Shown: positions 6,263 through 12,725 of the stretch, piece by piece
Numbering within the stretch: position 1 is the first letter of the stretch
How the letters are laid out: the number at the start of each line of letters is the position of its first letter
Source: a virus
DNA: 22,870 nt
Direction: 5' to 3' (one strand)
Virus record (IMG/VR): IMGVR_UViG_3300036719_004074
Span: 1 to 22,870 of that record
Notes under the pieces: generated by a model
Databases searched by the model: none
Told to the model about the DNA's origin: nothing
What the model saw: only the letters and a program-made list of their open reading frames with translations
Position numbers and translations under genes: made by a program

Positions 6263-6708
6263 TTGAGCCAATTATTTTCTCAGTCAGCGGAAAACCCCAG
6301 CCAGCCGGAAGCAAACGCGCCTTTGTCCTGAAAGGCGGAGCCCACGCAGGCCGAGCGATCATCACCGACGCCAATCCGAAAGCGAAAGATTGGAAGATGG
6401 ACGTGAAACACGAGGCCCAACGCGCCTACACCGGAGAGCCGTGGGACTGCCCGATTGAATTGACGCTGCGCTTTTTTGTGGAACGACCGAAATCGCACTA
6501 CCGAACTGGAGTGAACGCCGACAAGCTGAAGGACTCCGCGCCCGCGTTCCCGGCCAGCAAGCCAGACGTGCTGAAGCTGGCCCGCGGAGTCGAGGACGCC
6601 ATGACCGCGATTATCTGGAAGGACGACTCGCAGATCGTCACCGAGAAGCTGACCAAGCGATATGGCAGGCCGGGAGTGGAGATCGAAATCAAAGAGGCGG
6701 CAGTATGA
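6259..6708 (+). CDS. RusA-like Holliday junction resolvase
   Basis: This 149-residue protein starts at the GTG overlapping the ERF stop. Its N-terminus (IIFSVSGKPQPAGSKRAFV) matches the 'v.G.P.pkgr.r' opening of RusA proteins. The catalytic region KPDVLKLARGVEDAMT (101-116) followed by WKDDSQIV (120-127) holds the conserved acidic residues (Asp103, Asp113, Asp122-Asp123), and K-x-x-RY follows. RusA dimers cut Holliday junctions and branched DNA before packaging. Length is close to the usual 120-140 residues. An upstream extension of the open frame is a shadow of the ERF gene. Confidence 0.88.
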   Translation: MIEPIIFSVSGKPQPAGSKRAFVLKGGAHAGRAIITDANPKAKDWKMDVKHEAQRAYTGEPWDCPIELTLRFFVERPKSHYRTGVNADKLKDSAPAFPASKPDVLKLARGVEDAMTAIIWKDDSQIVTEKLTKRYGRPGVEIEIKEAAV

Positions 6709-6755
6709 GCGCCCTCGCCATCGCCGACTACGCCGACAGCCACTGGATACCATGA
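6705..6755 (+). CDS. 16-codon ORF bridging two stop/start overlaps
   Basis: ATG 6705 overlaps the RusA stop (ATGA), and the frame MSALAIADYADSHWIP ends in a TGA that overlaps the next ATG (ATGA 6752-6755). It may be only a coupling relay carrying ribosomes across the 43-nt gap, or the remnant of a larger gene. It is too short to judge as a functional peptide. Confidence 0.3.
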   Translation: MSALAIADYADSHWIP

Positions 6756-6934
6756 CGACTACCCACATCCTCAACGGCATACGACACCAACTCACCACCT
6801 GCCCCGAGTGCCACGGAGTCGGCACCCGGCGACGGGAGATCGAAGACCTGCACCGAAAGAGCGGCGCGACCACGATCATCCTCGACTGCAAACCCTGCAA
6901 AGGCCGAGGCTACACCAGAACCCAGCAACCATGA
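6752..6934 (+). CDS. small zinc-finger protein (DnaJ-like CxxCxGxG pairs)
   Basis: This 60-residue protein has two zinc-binding knuckles, CPECHGVG (Cys17, Cys20) and CKPCKGRG (Cys46, Cys49). They are separated by a charged 25-residue segment. These are CxxCxGxG motifs as in the DnaJ central domain, here as a single pair that would hold one zinc ion. Similar tiny proteins are common in phage replication regions, but their partners are unknown. It is coupled by ATGA to both neighbours (6752-6755 and 6931-6934). Confidence 0.7.
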   Translation: MTTTHILNGIRHQLTTCPECHGVGTRRREIEDLHRKSGATTIILDCKPCKGRGYTRTQQP

Positions 6935-7353
6935 CCACCCCAAGCCGCGAGACCATCGCCAAGCGCATTAAAGCCGGCTGGGAACCGGAGCGAGCCCGAA
7001 CGACTCCTCCGATGGCGGTCGGGATCAAGATGAAGACGGAACTCCGGCCCTACATCTACCCGAAGAACGGCAAGTTTTTCGGCAACGTCCGCGGGCCAGG
7101 CGACAAGCGGACATACCTCGGCACCTACCGGACCCGACAGGAAGCCGAGGACGCCGCCGCCCGCTACATCCTGACCGGCCAAAAGCCGCCGCGGTCGAAC
7201 GCACGGAAGGACCGGAAGCCACGCGAACCGAGAGCGCCACGGCCAGCGCAGAAGCGGGAACCGGTTACGGCCAGCGCCTCCCCGACGGCATCGCGCCGCA
7301 GCGGCGAGGAACGGATCGCCATGATGCGCCAAATCTGGAGGAGGCTCCAATGA
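6931..7353 (+). CDS. AP2-like DNA-binding protein
   Basis: This is a 140-residue protein. Residues ~41-82 (YIYPKNGKFFGNVRGPGDKR, then TYLGTYRTRQEAEDAAARYI) follow the AP2 pattern: a three-strand sheet with YLG-x-Y/F and a helix starting at the EAxxAY-like segment. In phages AP2 domains often accompany HNH nucleases. No HNH is attached here. The N-terminus (ETIAKRIKAGWEPERARTTP) looks like a small helical DNA-reading segment, and the C-terminus is a basic, Pro/Arg-rich tail. I start at ATG 6931, which overlaps the previous stop. It may be a regulator or a decayed AP2-HNH protein. Confidence 0.6.
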   Translation: MTTPSRETIAKRIKAGWEPERARTTPPMAVGIKMKTELRPYIYPKNGKFFGNVRGPGDKRTYLGTYRTRQEAEDAAARYILTGQKPPRSNARKDRKPREPRAPRPAQKREPVTASASPTASRRSGEERIAMMRQIWRRLQ

Positions 7354-8678
7354 AAGGACGCCCGCTACCCTACAGCGCCGAGGCCGAGGTCGGCTTCCTT
7401 TGCTCCTTCCTCCTATGCCCACGCGAACTCGGCGACTACTGCATCCAGCGCCGCATCACCGCGGCGACCATGCACCTGCCGGCCAACGCCGAGATTCTGC
7501 GAGTCCTGCTCGCGATGCACGCCGAGAAGGTGCCCATCGACCTGATCACCGTTACCGACGCCCTCCGAGACAAGGGTGAACTCGAAAGAGTCGGAGGAGC
7601 CGCCTACGTGACGGAGGTCTGCACCGCCACCGCCACCGCCGCGAACGCCGCCGCCTACGCCGACACGATCCTCGACAAAGCCCGCGCCCGCGCCCTGATC
7701 GCGACCTGCACCACGCACGCCGCCCGCGCCTACAGCGAGCAGGATGACATCACGGGCGTCCTCGCCAGCGCCGAGAAGGCAATACTCGCCATCGGAGCCG
7801 AGCGCTTTCAGGCCGGCTCCAAAACGATTCACGACCTCGTCATGGAGAGCATCCGCCGCATCGAGGCCGCGCAGGAGGCCGGCACCGGCATGAAAGGGCT
7901 GCCGACCGGGCTCCGCGACCTCGACGCCTACACCGGAGGCATGGCGCCCGGAGAATACATTGTCATCCAGGCGAAGCGCTCCGACGGCAAGACCGCGCTC
8001 GCCATGACCATTGCTGCCAACCTCGCCATCGACCTCAAGACCCCCGTCGGGATCATCAGCCTCGAAATGAGCGGAGAGGCGCTGACGACCCGCCTGATCG
8101 CCAGCCGGGCACGAGTGAACGGCGAAGACTTGATCCGCGGCAAGCTGACCAAGGGCGACGACCTCATGGCGCAGACCGACCCGTTCGCGGCCGTCGCGCG
8201 AGCCGCGTCCGAGATCGCCTCCTCGCCGATCCACATCGAGGACGAAGGCAACCAGGGTGTGCTCGAAATCAGCGCGAAACTCCGCCGCCTGCACTCGCAG
8301 CATGGCATCAAGGCTGCGTTTATCGACTACCTGACCTTGATGAAAGAGGACGCCCGCGGCGAAGACAAACGCCACGACCGCATCAGCGCCAACTCGAAAG
8401 GGCTCAAGAACCTCGCCAAGGAACTGAACATCCCCATCGTGGTGCTCTCGCAGGTCAACGCCGACGGCGAGGTGGCGGGAGCCAAGGCGATCTTGGACGA
8501 CGCCGACCAAATCTGGGCCATCTGGCCGGAAGGCGAGGACTTCGCCATCCGCATCCTGAAACAGCGCAGCGGAGCCAGGGGCGAAGACGTGCCCGTCCAC
8601 TTCGACAAGCCGACCACGACTTTCCGCAACGCCGAGCAGAAGCCGGAAAAGACGCCACCAGCAAGGAAAACCCGTTGA
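7350..8678 (+). CDS. DnaB-type replicative DNA helicase
   Basis: This 442-residue protein has the two-domain DnaB layout. An N-terminal helical domain (~1-110, PYSAEAEVGFLCSFLL, VGGAAYVTEV) is followed by a RecA-like ATPase introduced by GLPTGLRDLDAYTGGMAPGE. The Walker A is AKRSDGKTA (208-216), where DnaB normally has ARPSMGKTA, so Pro is replaced by Arg. Later motifs are IISLEMSGE, the Walker B region AFIDYLTLM, and IPIVVLSQVN. It would unwind DNA 5' to 3' at the phage fork. GGAGGAGG (7337-7344) lies 5 nt before the ATG, a rare clear Shine-Dalgarno here. No primase or loader gene is visible. Confidence 0.92.
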   Translation: MKGRPLPYSAEAEVGFLCSFLLCPRELGDYCIQRRITAATMHLPANAEILRVLLAMHAEKVPIDLITVTDALRDKGELERVGGAAYVTEVCTATATAANAAAYADTILDKARARALIATCTTHAARAYSEQDDITGVLASAEKAILAIGAERFQAGSKTIHDLVMESIRRIEAAQEAGTGMKGLPTGLRDLDAYTGGMAPGEYIVIQAKRSDGKTALAMTIAANLAIDLKTPVGIISLEMSGEALTTRLIASRARVNGEDLIRGKLTKGDDLMAQTDPFAAVARAASEIASSPIHIEDEGNQGVLEISAKLRRLHSQHGIKAAFIDYLTLMKEDARGEDKRHDRISANSKGLKNLAKELNIPIVVLSQVNADGEVAGAKAILDDADQIWAIWPEGEDFAIRILKQRSGARGEDVPVHFDKPTTTFRNAEQKPEKTPPARKTR

Positions 8679-8702
8679 CACAATACACGCCTGCACTACA
8701 CT
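8675..8702 (+). promoter_or_regulatory. promoter P3 (class A, leaderless)
   Basis: TTGACA (8675-8680) contains the helicase stop codon. A 16-nt spacer beginning CAATACACGCC leads to TACACT (8697-8702). The ATG at 8711 is 8 nt beyond the -10, so the mRNA should start at or within a few bases of the start codon. Confidence 0.65.
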
Positions 8703-8710
8703 CTATCCAC

Positions 8711-8818
8711 ATGATCACCATCATCACACACACGCTGGCAGTGATAGCGGGAGCAATCCTGCTTTTCGCGCTGTCGTTCGCAGCCGGCGCGGAACTCGCC
8801 TTCGCAACCACCCGATGA
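8711..8818 (+). CDS. 35-residue membrane protein
   Basis: It opens with MITIITHTLAVIAGAILLF and continues as one apolar helix into a short end (AELAFATTR). It is a single-TM peptide expressed directly from promoter P3. Its stop overlaps the next start (ATGA 8815-8818). The dedicated promoter argues for a real product. The role is unknown; membrane-located host takeover or superinfection exclusion are possibilities without direct evidence. Confidence 0.5.
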   Translation: MITIITHTLAVIAGAILLFALSFAAGAELAFATTR

Positions 8819-9075
8819 GCGCCACCAAAGAGCAGATCGACGCCGCCGCCCCGGTGCTGAAACGCATCCGCGAACTGTGCGACGCCGGGCTCGCGCAGAA
8901 AGGCGAGGTTGGCAGGTTCGTGCTTGGGGAATCCGCCAGCCGGCATGTCTGCTGCGCGACCGTCGTGAACTGGCTGGGAGGCCGCACCCCGAAGGCCGAA
9001 TACCTTGCCAAGCTCAAGCAGTGGATCGCCACCAAGGAGCGGCAGATGGCGAAGCTCTGCAAGCCCGCCAAGTAA
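8815..9075 (+). CDS. small HTH-like protein
   Basis: This is an 86-residue helical protein. Residues ~33-72 (GRFVLGESASRHVCCATVVN, then WLGGRTPKAEYLAKLKQWIA) resemble a Cro/C1-type helix-turn-helix ending in 'W..GR.P....L..l..wi'. This pattern is common in phage regulators and in some replication-region proteins. It is expressed with the 35-residue membrane protein from promoter P3. The DNA-binding call is moderate; the two adjacent Cys are unusual for the recognition helix. Confidence 0.5.
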   Translation: MSATKEQIDAAAPVLKRIRELCDAGLAQKGEVGRFVLGESASRHVCCATVVNWLGGRTPKAEYLAKLKQWIATKERQMAKLCKPAK

Positions 9076-9080
9076 TTTAA

Positions 9081-9092
9081 CCCGGCGCCGGG
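9081..9092. repeat. intercistronic palindrome CCCGGCGCCGGG, copy 2
   Basis: The perfect 12-mer starts 6 nt after the TAA that ends the 8815 gene and is followed by GAGACC. No T-run follows. Same element as at 2506 and 18659. Confidence 0.6.
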
Positions 9093-9118
9093 AGACCGGA
9101 CGCCACAACCCAACAACC

Positions 9119-9529
9119 ATGAACTACCCATCCCAACACGAAATCGTCCTGACCATTCTTGAGCTAATCGGCAGCATGGAAAGAGGCGAGTCACCGGCAG
9201 ATCGCGACAAAGAGCCAGGTCTTACGGCAATGGACTACTGGAGTAGCGATCTGCTCGACATTGCCGCCGATGTTGCCGGAATTCCCAGAGACAACACGGT
9301 GGAGACCGGAGCATGCGATGTTGCAAACAGCACTGGAAGCTGGCCGATTTGGGGGTATTGCCGAGACCAGATTAGGGAAAGGGTGACGGAGGAGAAAGAC
9401 AACCCCGAACGGCAGGCAGCAATCTTGATTACACAGGGCATGATGTCCAAAGAGATTTCCGCGCACGAAGCACTTGAAATGATGGAGGTCGCCGCACGCA
9501 AGCGGGCCACTCAGAATCAAAAGAACTGA
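9119..9529 (+). CDS. protein of unknown function, 136 residues
   Basis: The ATG at 9119 follows the leader CAACCCAACAACC. An upstream extension of the open frame crosses the palindrome and is rejected. The N-terminal helix (HEIVLTILELIGSME) is followed by an acidic region with several Trp (MDYWSSDLLDIAADVAGI, TGSWPIWGYCRD) and a C-terminal helix (SAHEALEMMEVAARKRA). Codon use is slightly less GC-rich than its neighbours. No family is recognised. Confidence 0.6.
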   Translation: MNYPSQHEIVLTILELIGSMERGESPADRDKEPGLTAMDYWSSDLLDIAADVAGIPRDNTVETGACDVANSTGSWPIWGYCRDQIRERVTEEKDNPERQAAILITQGMMSKEISAHEALEMMEVAARKRATQNQKN

Positions 9530-9545
9530 AACCAACCCAACAACC

Positions 9546-9734
9546 ATGACCGGCCACACCCTGACCATCCACGCAGACGGCGAAGAAAAGCCCTGCGTCC
9601 TCATCCACCTCGGCGAGATCGACCCCAAGACCGCCGCCATCACCGTCCTGCACGCCCTGTCGAGCGCACCAAAGCCCCGCAAGACCCGGAGCGACGCCGG
9701 ACACCCCAAGAAACCCGCAACAGCAGCAGCCTGA
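9546..9734 (+). CDS. small protein of unknown function, 62 residues
   Basis: An N-terminal strand pair (TLTIHADGEEKPCVLIHLGE) and a helix (KTAAITVLHALSS) precede a basic Pro/Lys/Arg tail that could bind nucleic acid. The ATG is preceded by AACCAACCCAACAACC, and the next gene starts 7 nt after the stop. Not recognised. Confidence 0.5.
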   Translation: MTGHTLTIHADGEEKPCVLIHLGEIDPKTAAITVLHALSSAPKPRKTRSDAGHPKKPATAAA

Positions 9735-9741
9735 ACCAACC

Positions 9742-10494
9742 ATGAGCACAGCCATCACAGAATCCGAGCAGGCGCTCGACACCATCCCGACCGCCATCGA
9801 CCTCGCTGGATGCCTCGAACAAGGCACCTTCGAGTTTTGGGTGACCGGACCAACCGGCATCGCCATCAGCCCGGAGATCCCGGAGACTCGCTGGCGCACC
9901 CTGACGCAAAACGTAGCCGCCATGTTTGAGGCGACCGGCAAAAAACACAGCCAGGCAGCCATGATGCTCGGCGATCTACTGGCATTCGGCGAGGATCGCT
10001 TCGGTGAACGCTACGCCGACGTAATCGACTCGACCCGCGAATACATGCGAGTCGCCATCGGGACACTGAAGAACTGGCAATGGATCAGCGGCAAGATCGA
10101 GCCGTCCCGCCGCCGGGAAAACCTGAGCCTAAGCCACCACGAGGCCGTTGCCAAGTTGCCAGCCGACGAGCAGAACGAATTCCTTCGCGCCGCGGACAAC
10201 GAGGGACTGAGCGTGAAGGAACTGAAAGACCTCATCAAGGTGGCGCACCCAGGCAAGCCTCGGGAGTCAAAAGGCGCGACCATCAAGGTCAAAATCGACA
10301 CCGACGACTCCAGCGCGGTGCTGGACGCCATGAACATCGTCGCCAAGTGGCTAACCGAGAACCAGGACGAGGTCACCGACGACTGGAGGGAGCCGATGCA
10401 CACCATTGCCAAAGAGTTTCGCCGGAGATACCAGAACGGGCACAAGAAGCCGGAACCGCAGTCCGAGTCTGCCGCAACGGAGGAGGCAGCATGA
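9742..10494 (+). CDS. ParB/HTH-like DNA-binding protein
   Basis: This is a 250-residue, mostly helical protein. A central part (GDLLAFGEDRFGERYADVID, then TREYMRVAIGTLKNWQWIS) precedes a segment typical of ParB-family HTH regions (LSLSHHEAVAKLPADEQNEF, then LRAADNEGLSVKELKDLIK, about residues 130-168). There the 'lS..H...vA.L' and 'g.SvkeL' patterns are recognisable. There is no ParB CTPase (GExRxxA) motif. The C-terminus has a second small helical domain and a polar tail. It may regulate transcription or replication. The gene at 16532 is a possible distant relative. Confidence 0.6.
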   Translation: MSTAITESEQALDTIPTAIDLAGCLEQGTFEFWVTGPTGIAISPEIPETRWRTLTQNVAAMFEATGKKHSQAAMMLGDLLAFGEDRFGERYADVIDSTREYMRVAIGTLKNWQWISGKIEPSRRRENLSLSHHEAVAKLPADEQNEFLRAADNEGLSVKELKDLIKVAHPGKPRESKGATIKVKIDTDDSSAVLDAMNIVAKWLTENQDEVTDDWREPMHTIAKEFRRRYQNGHKKPEPQSESAATEEAA

Positions 10495-11219
10495 TCTCGA
10501 TCACGCACGCATGCAGCGCCTGCGGCTTTCAATGGAAGTCCGGCGAAAACGGAGCGCACGATTGCAGCAAAAACCTGCGAGTCCAAAGGGAAGACCTGCA
10601 ACGCGATTTTCTCGACCTCCGAAACCGCGCCGAACTCGCCGAGAAAAGCGCCCTCGACCTCAAGGCCATCGCCGACCACATGCAGCGCCAGCGCGCCGAG
10701 ACCGAGGCCGCACACGGCCGCATCTACGACGAGAAGAACAAGGAGATCGCGGAATTGCAGTCGCGGATGACAAGATACGAGCGCCTGCTTGAGGACGCCG
10801 AAGGAAACGCCGAGACGCTGCGTAAGGCATACGACGAGGCCAAGAACCGGGCCGACAGCACCACCCACGGCAAAGACATCGCCGACCTGCAAAAGCAAAA
10901 CGGGCAGCTTTACAAAGACTTGAACGACAAACACGAAAGCTGGAGAAACACACAGGTCAGACTGGAAAAGGCGATCAAAGAGCGGGACGAGTACGCCAAG
11001 GTCGCCGCCGACCTCCAGAAGGCGCTCCGCAACCAATGCGCGGAACTGATGCGCGAGCGGGACGCCTACAAAGCCGAGAACGAAGGCCGCGCTGGCGCCA
11101 CCGACACCGAAGCGCAACTCGACTCCTTGGAGCGCGACAACGACCGCCTCCGCGCCGTGCTTGACGGCATCAAATCATCCATCGACGGAATCCAAACCCT
11201 CGTCACCCTGTCTGAGTGA
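10491..11219 (+). CDS. coiled-coil protein with N-terminal zinc-like motif
   Basis: This is a 242-residue protein. The first 25 residues hold a possible zinc site (HACSACGF, then GAHDC: Cys8, Cys11, His23, Cys25). Residues ~30-235 are almost continuous heptad-rich helix with frequent Glu/Lys/Arg and Leu/Ala/Ile spacing. AGGAGG (10481-10486) lies 4 nt before the ATG, and the start overlaps the upstream stop (ATGA). A structural or scaffolding role is plausible. No enzyme motif is seen. Confidence 0.65.
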   Translation: MISITHACSACGFQWKSGENGAHDCSKNLRVQREDLQRDFLDLRNRAELAEKSALDLKAIADHMQRQRAETEAAHGRIYDEKNKEIAELQSRMTRYERLLEDAEGNAETLRKAYDEAKNRADSTTHGKDIADLQKQNGQLYKDLNDKHESWRNTQVRLEKAIKERDEYAKVAADLQKALRNQCAELMRERDAYKAENEGRAGATDTEAQLDSLERDNDRLRAVLDGIKSSIDGIQTLVTLSE

Positions 11220-11392
11220 AGACCAAGCTGAAAGCCCTCGACACCGTGCGCTACCGCACCGGCAAACGCCGGATGCGCGGTACCGTCGTGGACTTTCTGC
11301 CGATGCCCGGACTCGACGCCGTGCCTGTGCTGCTCCGCAAAAAGGTAGTCTGGAAGCCGAGAGACGAAATCCGCAAGCTGCCCGCCAGATGA
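11216..11392 (+). CDS. small basic protein of unknown function, 58 residues
   Basis: The GTG overlaps the upstream stop (GTGA). The sequence has short strands around DTVRYRTGKRRMRGTVVDFL and VPVLLRKKVVWKPRDEI, resembling an SH3-like or KOW-like barrel with very basic loops. This could bind nucleic acid. Its stop overlaps the next ATG. Not recognised as a named family. Confidence 0.5.
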   Translation: MKTKLKALDTVRYRTGKRRMRGTVVDFLPMPGLDAVPVLLRKKVVWKPRDEIRKLPAR

Positions 11393-11724
11393 AGGCCAAA
11401 CGCAAAGCCAGCAAGCCGAAGCGCAGCCCCGAGGCCGACCTCTTGCAAGAAATCATCGCCGCGATGCTGCAAGGCTACGGCCCCGGAGGTCTGACAGCCC
11501 TTGCCAGCGCCCTCAAGCTTACCCCGAGTAATCTCCGCAAACGGATGGCGAGCCCGAGGGGGGCGTTCGATAGCGCCACGATCCTGGCCTACGTCGCCGC
11601 GAAGCAATGGAAGGCCGAGAACTTCACCGCCACCCCCATCCGCATCGCCCGCGTCGGACGCTTCGAGGTCGCCGTGCAGGACACGGACGCCGGACAGATA
11701 CCGACCTGGAGGGAAGCTCAGTGA
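11389..11724 (+). CDS. small HTH-like protein, 111 residues
   Basis: The ATG at 11389 overlaps the upstream stop. After a basic N-terminus (MKAKRKASKPKRSPEADLL), residues ~22-65 contain LTALASALKLTPSNLRKRMA, a good helix-turn-helix. A further helix (SATILAYVAAKQWK) and a C-terminal beta-like stretch (IRIARVGRFEVAVQD) follow. It may be a small regulator. An upstream open extension of the frame is a shadow of the two preceding genes. Confidence 0.55.
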   Translation: MKAKRKASKPKRSPEADLLQEIIAAMLQGYGPGGLTALASALKLTPSNLRKRMASPRGAFDSATILAYVAAKQWKAENFTATPIRIARVGRFEVAVQDTDAGQIPTWREAQ

Positions 11725-11894
11725 ACATTCTCGAAACCTACCTCCGGCAGCGCTCAAGCCCGCCCCACACCGCCGACGCGATGAACCTCCTGCAGGAGCA
11801 CGGAATCATCAGCGACCTCTGCGTCACCGACGCCGACGTGCCAGACTGCGACGCCGCCGACGCCGCCGACTTCTTGGAAATGACCACGCCATGA
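11721..11894 (+). CDS. small acidic protein of unknown function, 57 residues
   Basis: The GTG overlaps the previous stop, with GAGGGAAGC just upstream as a weak Shine-Dalgarno. The N-terminal half reads like a helical domain (TADAMNLLQEHGIISDLCV), and the C-terminal half is an Asp/Ala run (DCDAADAADFLE). Phages often carry short 'MNLLqehGiISD.cV...DV...D' proteins of this kind in accessory blocks. The function is unknown. Confidence 0.5.
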   Translation: MNILETYLRQRSSPPHTADAMNLLQEHGIISDLCVTDADVPDCDAADAADFLEMTTP

Positions 11895-12169
11895 CTGACC
11901 TAATCAACGAACTGCGCGCACAACTCGCCGCCGTCACCGCCGAGCAGGGCATCGCACAGGAAGTCCTGCGTGTGACCAAAAATGCGCTGGAGAGGCTCAC
12001 CGCCGAGCGCGACGCCGAACGCACGGCTCGGAAGGCGCTGGAGGAAGCAGGGAAAGCCGTGATGACTTTCCTCGACACACCGCTGTCTCCCGACACCATG
12101 CCCGATCCTGCGCTGGCCGTCGCCATGCTGGGCAGCGCCCTCGCCATCGCCGCCAAACTTCCCGCATGA
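11891..12169 (+). CDS. small coiled-coil protein, 92 residues
   Basis: The first ~55 residues form a heptad helix (LINELRAQLAAVTAEQGIAQ, continuing to RKALEEAG). The last ~35 are an apolar, Ala-rich helix (LAVAMLGSALAIAAKLPA). ATGA overlaps couple it to both neighbours. The downstream overlap at 12166-12169 leads into the 13-codon methyltransferase remnant. The function is unknown. Confidence 0.5.
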   Translation: MTDLINELRAQLAAVTAEQGIAQEVLRVTKNALERLTAERDAERTARKALEEAGKAVMTFLDTPLSPDTMPDPALAVAMLGSALAIAAKLPA

Positions 12170-12207
12170 AACTCGTCACCCGAAAGCTCAAGAGCCTCAA
12201 GCCGTGA
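12166..12207 (+). pseudogene. 5' remnant of the ParB-methyltransferase gene, cut by a homing endonuclease insertion
   Basis: ATG 12166 overlaps the upstream stop and reads MKLVTRKLKSLKP before TGA 12205-12207. The intact gene at 12722 begins MKLKTVSLKALKP and continues APWNPRE. Nine of 13 residues agree, and the break falls right after LKP. This fits an original gene start, coupled to the upstream gene, that was separated from its body when the homing endonuclease gene entered. The DNA identity is only moderate, so co-conversion from a related donor is likelier than a fresh duplication. Confidence 0.6.
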
Positions 12208-12212
12208 AATTG

Positions 12213-12241
12213 TTGACGGATATCAAACCAGCACATACAAT
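12213..12241 (+). promoter_or_regulatory. promoter P7 of the homing endonuclease gene
   Basis: TTGACG (12213-12218), a 17-nt spacer and TACAAT (12236-12241) are a near-consensus sigma70 pair. The ATG at 12249 is 7 nt downstream, predicting a leaderless message. The spacer lacks the ATAAACGCC block of class A promoters, which fits an imported gene with its own promoter. Confidence 0.7.
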
Positions 12242-12248
12242 GTGCCGG

Positions 12249-12725
12249 ATGAATGATTTAACAGACGAACAATTTGGACACTGGATGGCTGGCTTTACAG
12301 ATGGAGAGGGCTGCTTTTATTGCCGCGTATCAAGGCCGCGGCGAGGGTCGATATCTGAGGACATAGAGCCAGCGTTCAGCATTATTCTGAGAGATGACGA
12401 TCTTGCAATTTTAGAAGAAATAATTCTCAGGACGGGATGGAAAACAAGGATACAGCGGCACGGCGCGATGACCAACCGTCAAGGCATTCGATCAAATCCC
12501 AGGGCAAAACTTGAAGTTAGAAGGGCGCTGCACTGCATGGAGGTCGTGAGATTCTTCGACAAATTCCGACTCAGAGCTAAGAAGCGGAACGACTTCGCCA
12601 TCTGGCGAGAAATCGTGATAGGAATCGCGCAAGGACCAAGGGGCAGTAGATGGGGAGGCCCAGCAGACCGATCCGACATCATTTCAAAAATTGAACAACT
12701 CAAGGCAGGTAGGGCATACAAATGA
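12249..12725 (+). CDS. LAGLIDADG homing endonuclease (single-motif)
   Basis: This is a 158-residue protein. The motif HWMAGFTDGEGCFYCRVSR (residues 11-29) is a LAGLIDADG helix with the catalytic acidic residue in GFTDGEG. Further on, LRAKKRNDFAIWREIV is the familiar second-helix region of phage and organelle members. One motif implies a homodimer. Codon use is visibly more AT-rich (tta, aga, ttt, tat codons) than the flanks, indicating transfer. GTG 12204 is an alternative coupled start adding 15 residues, but the promoter P7 spacing favours ATG 12249. Its stop overlaps the methyltransferase ATG (12722-12725). The probable target is the conserved LKPxPWNPR-coding DNA. Confidence 0.9.
   Translation: MNDLTDEQFGHWMAGFTDGEGCFYCRVSRPRRGSISEDIEPAFSIILRDDDLAILEEIILRTGWKTRIQRHGAMTNRQGIRSNPRAKLEVRRALHCMEVVRFFDKFRLRAKKRNDFAIWREIVIGIAQGPRGSRWGGPADRSDIISKIEQLKAGRAYK

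Noticed and set aside
12208-12721. Group I intron carrying the homing endonuclease
   Set aside because: If the region were spliced out, the remnant MKLVTRKLKSLKP would join a second complete copy of the start, not continue into APWNPRE. I also see no clear intron core. A free-standing endonuclease insertion explains the repeat better.
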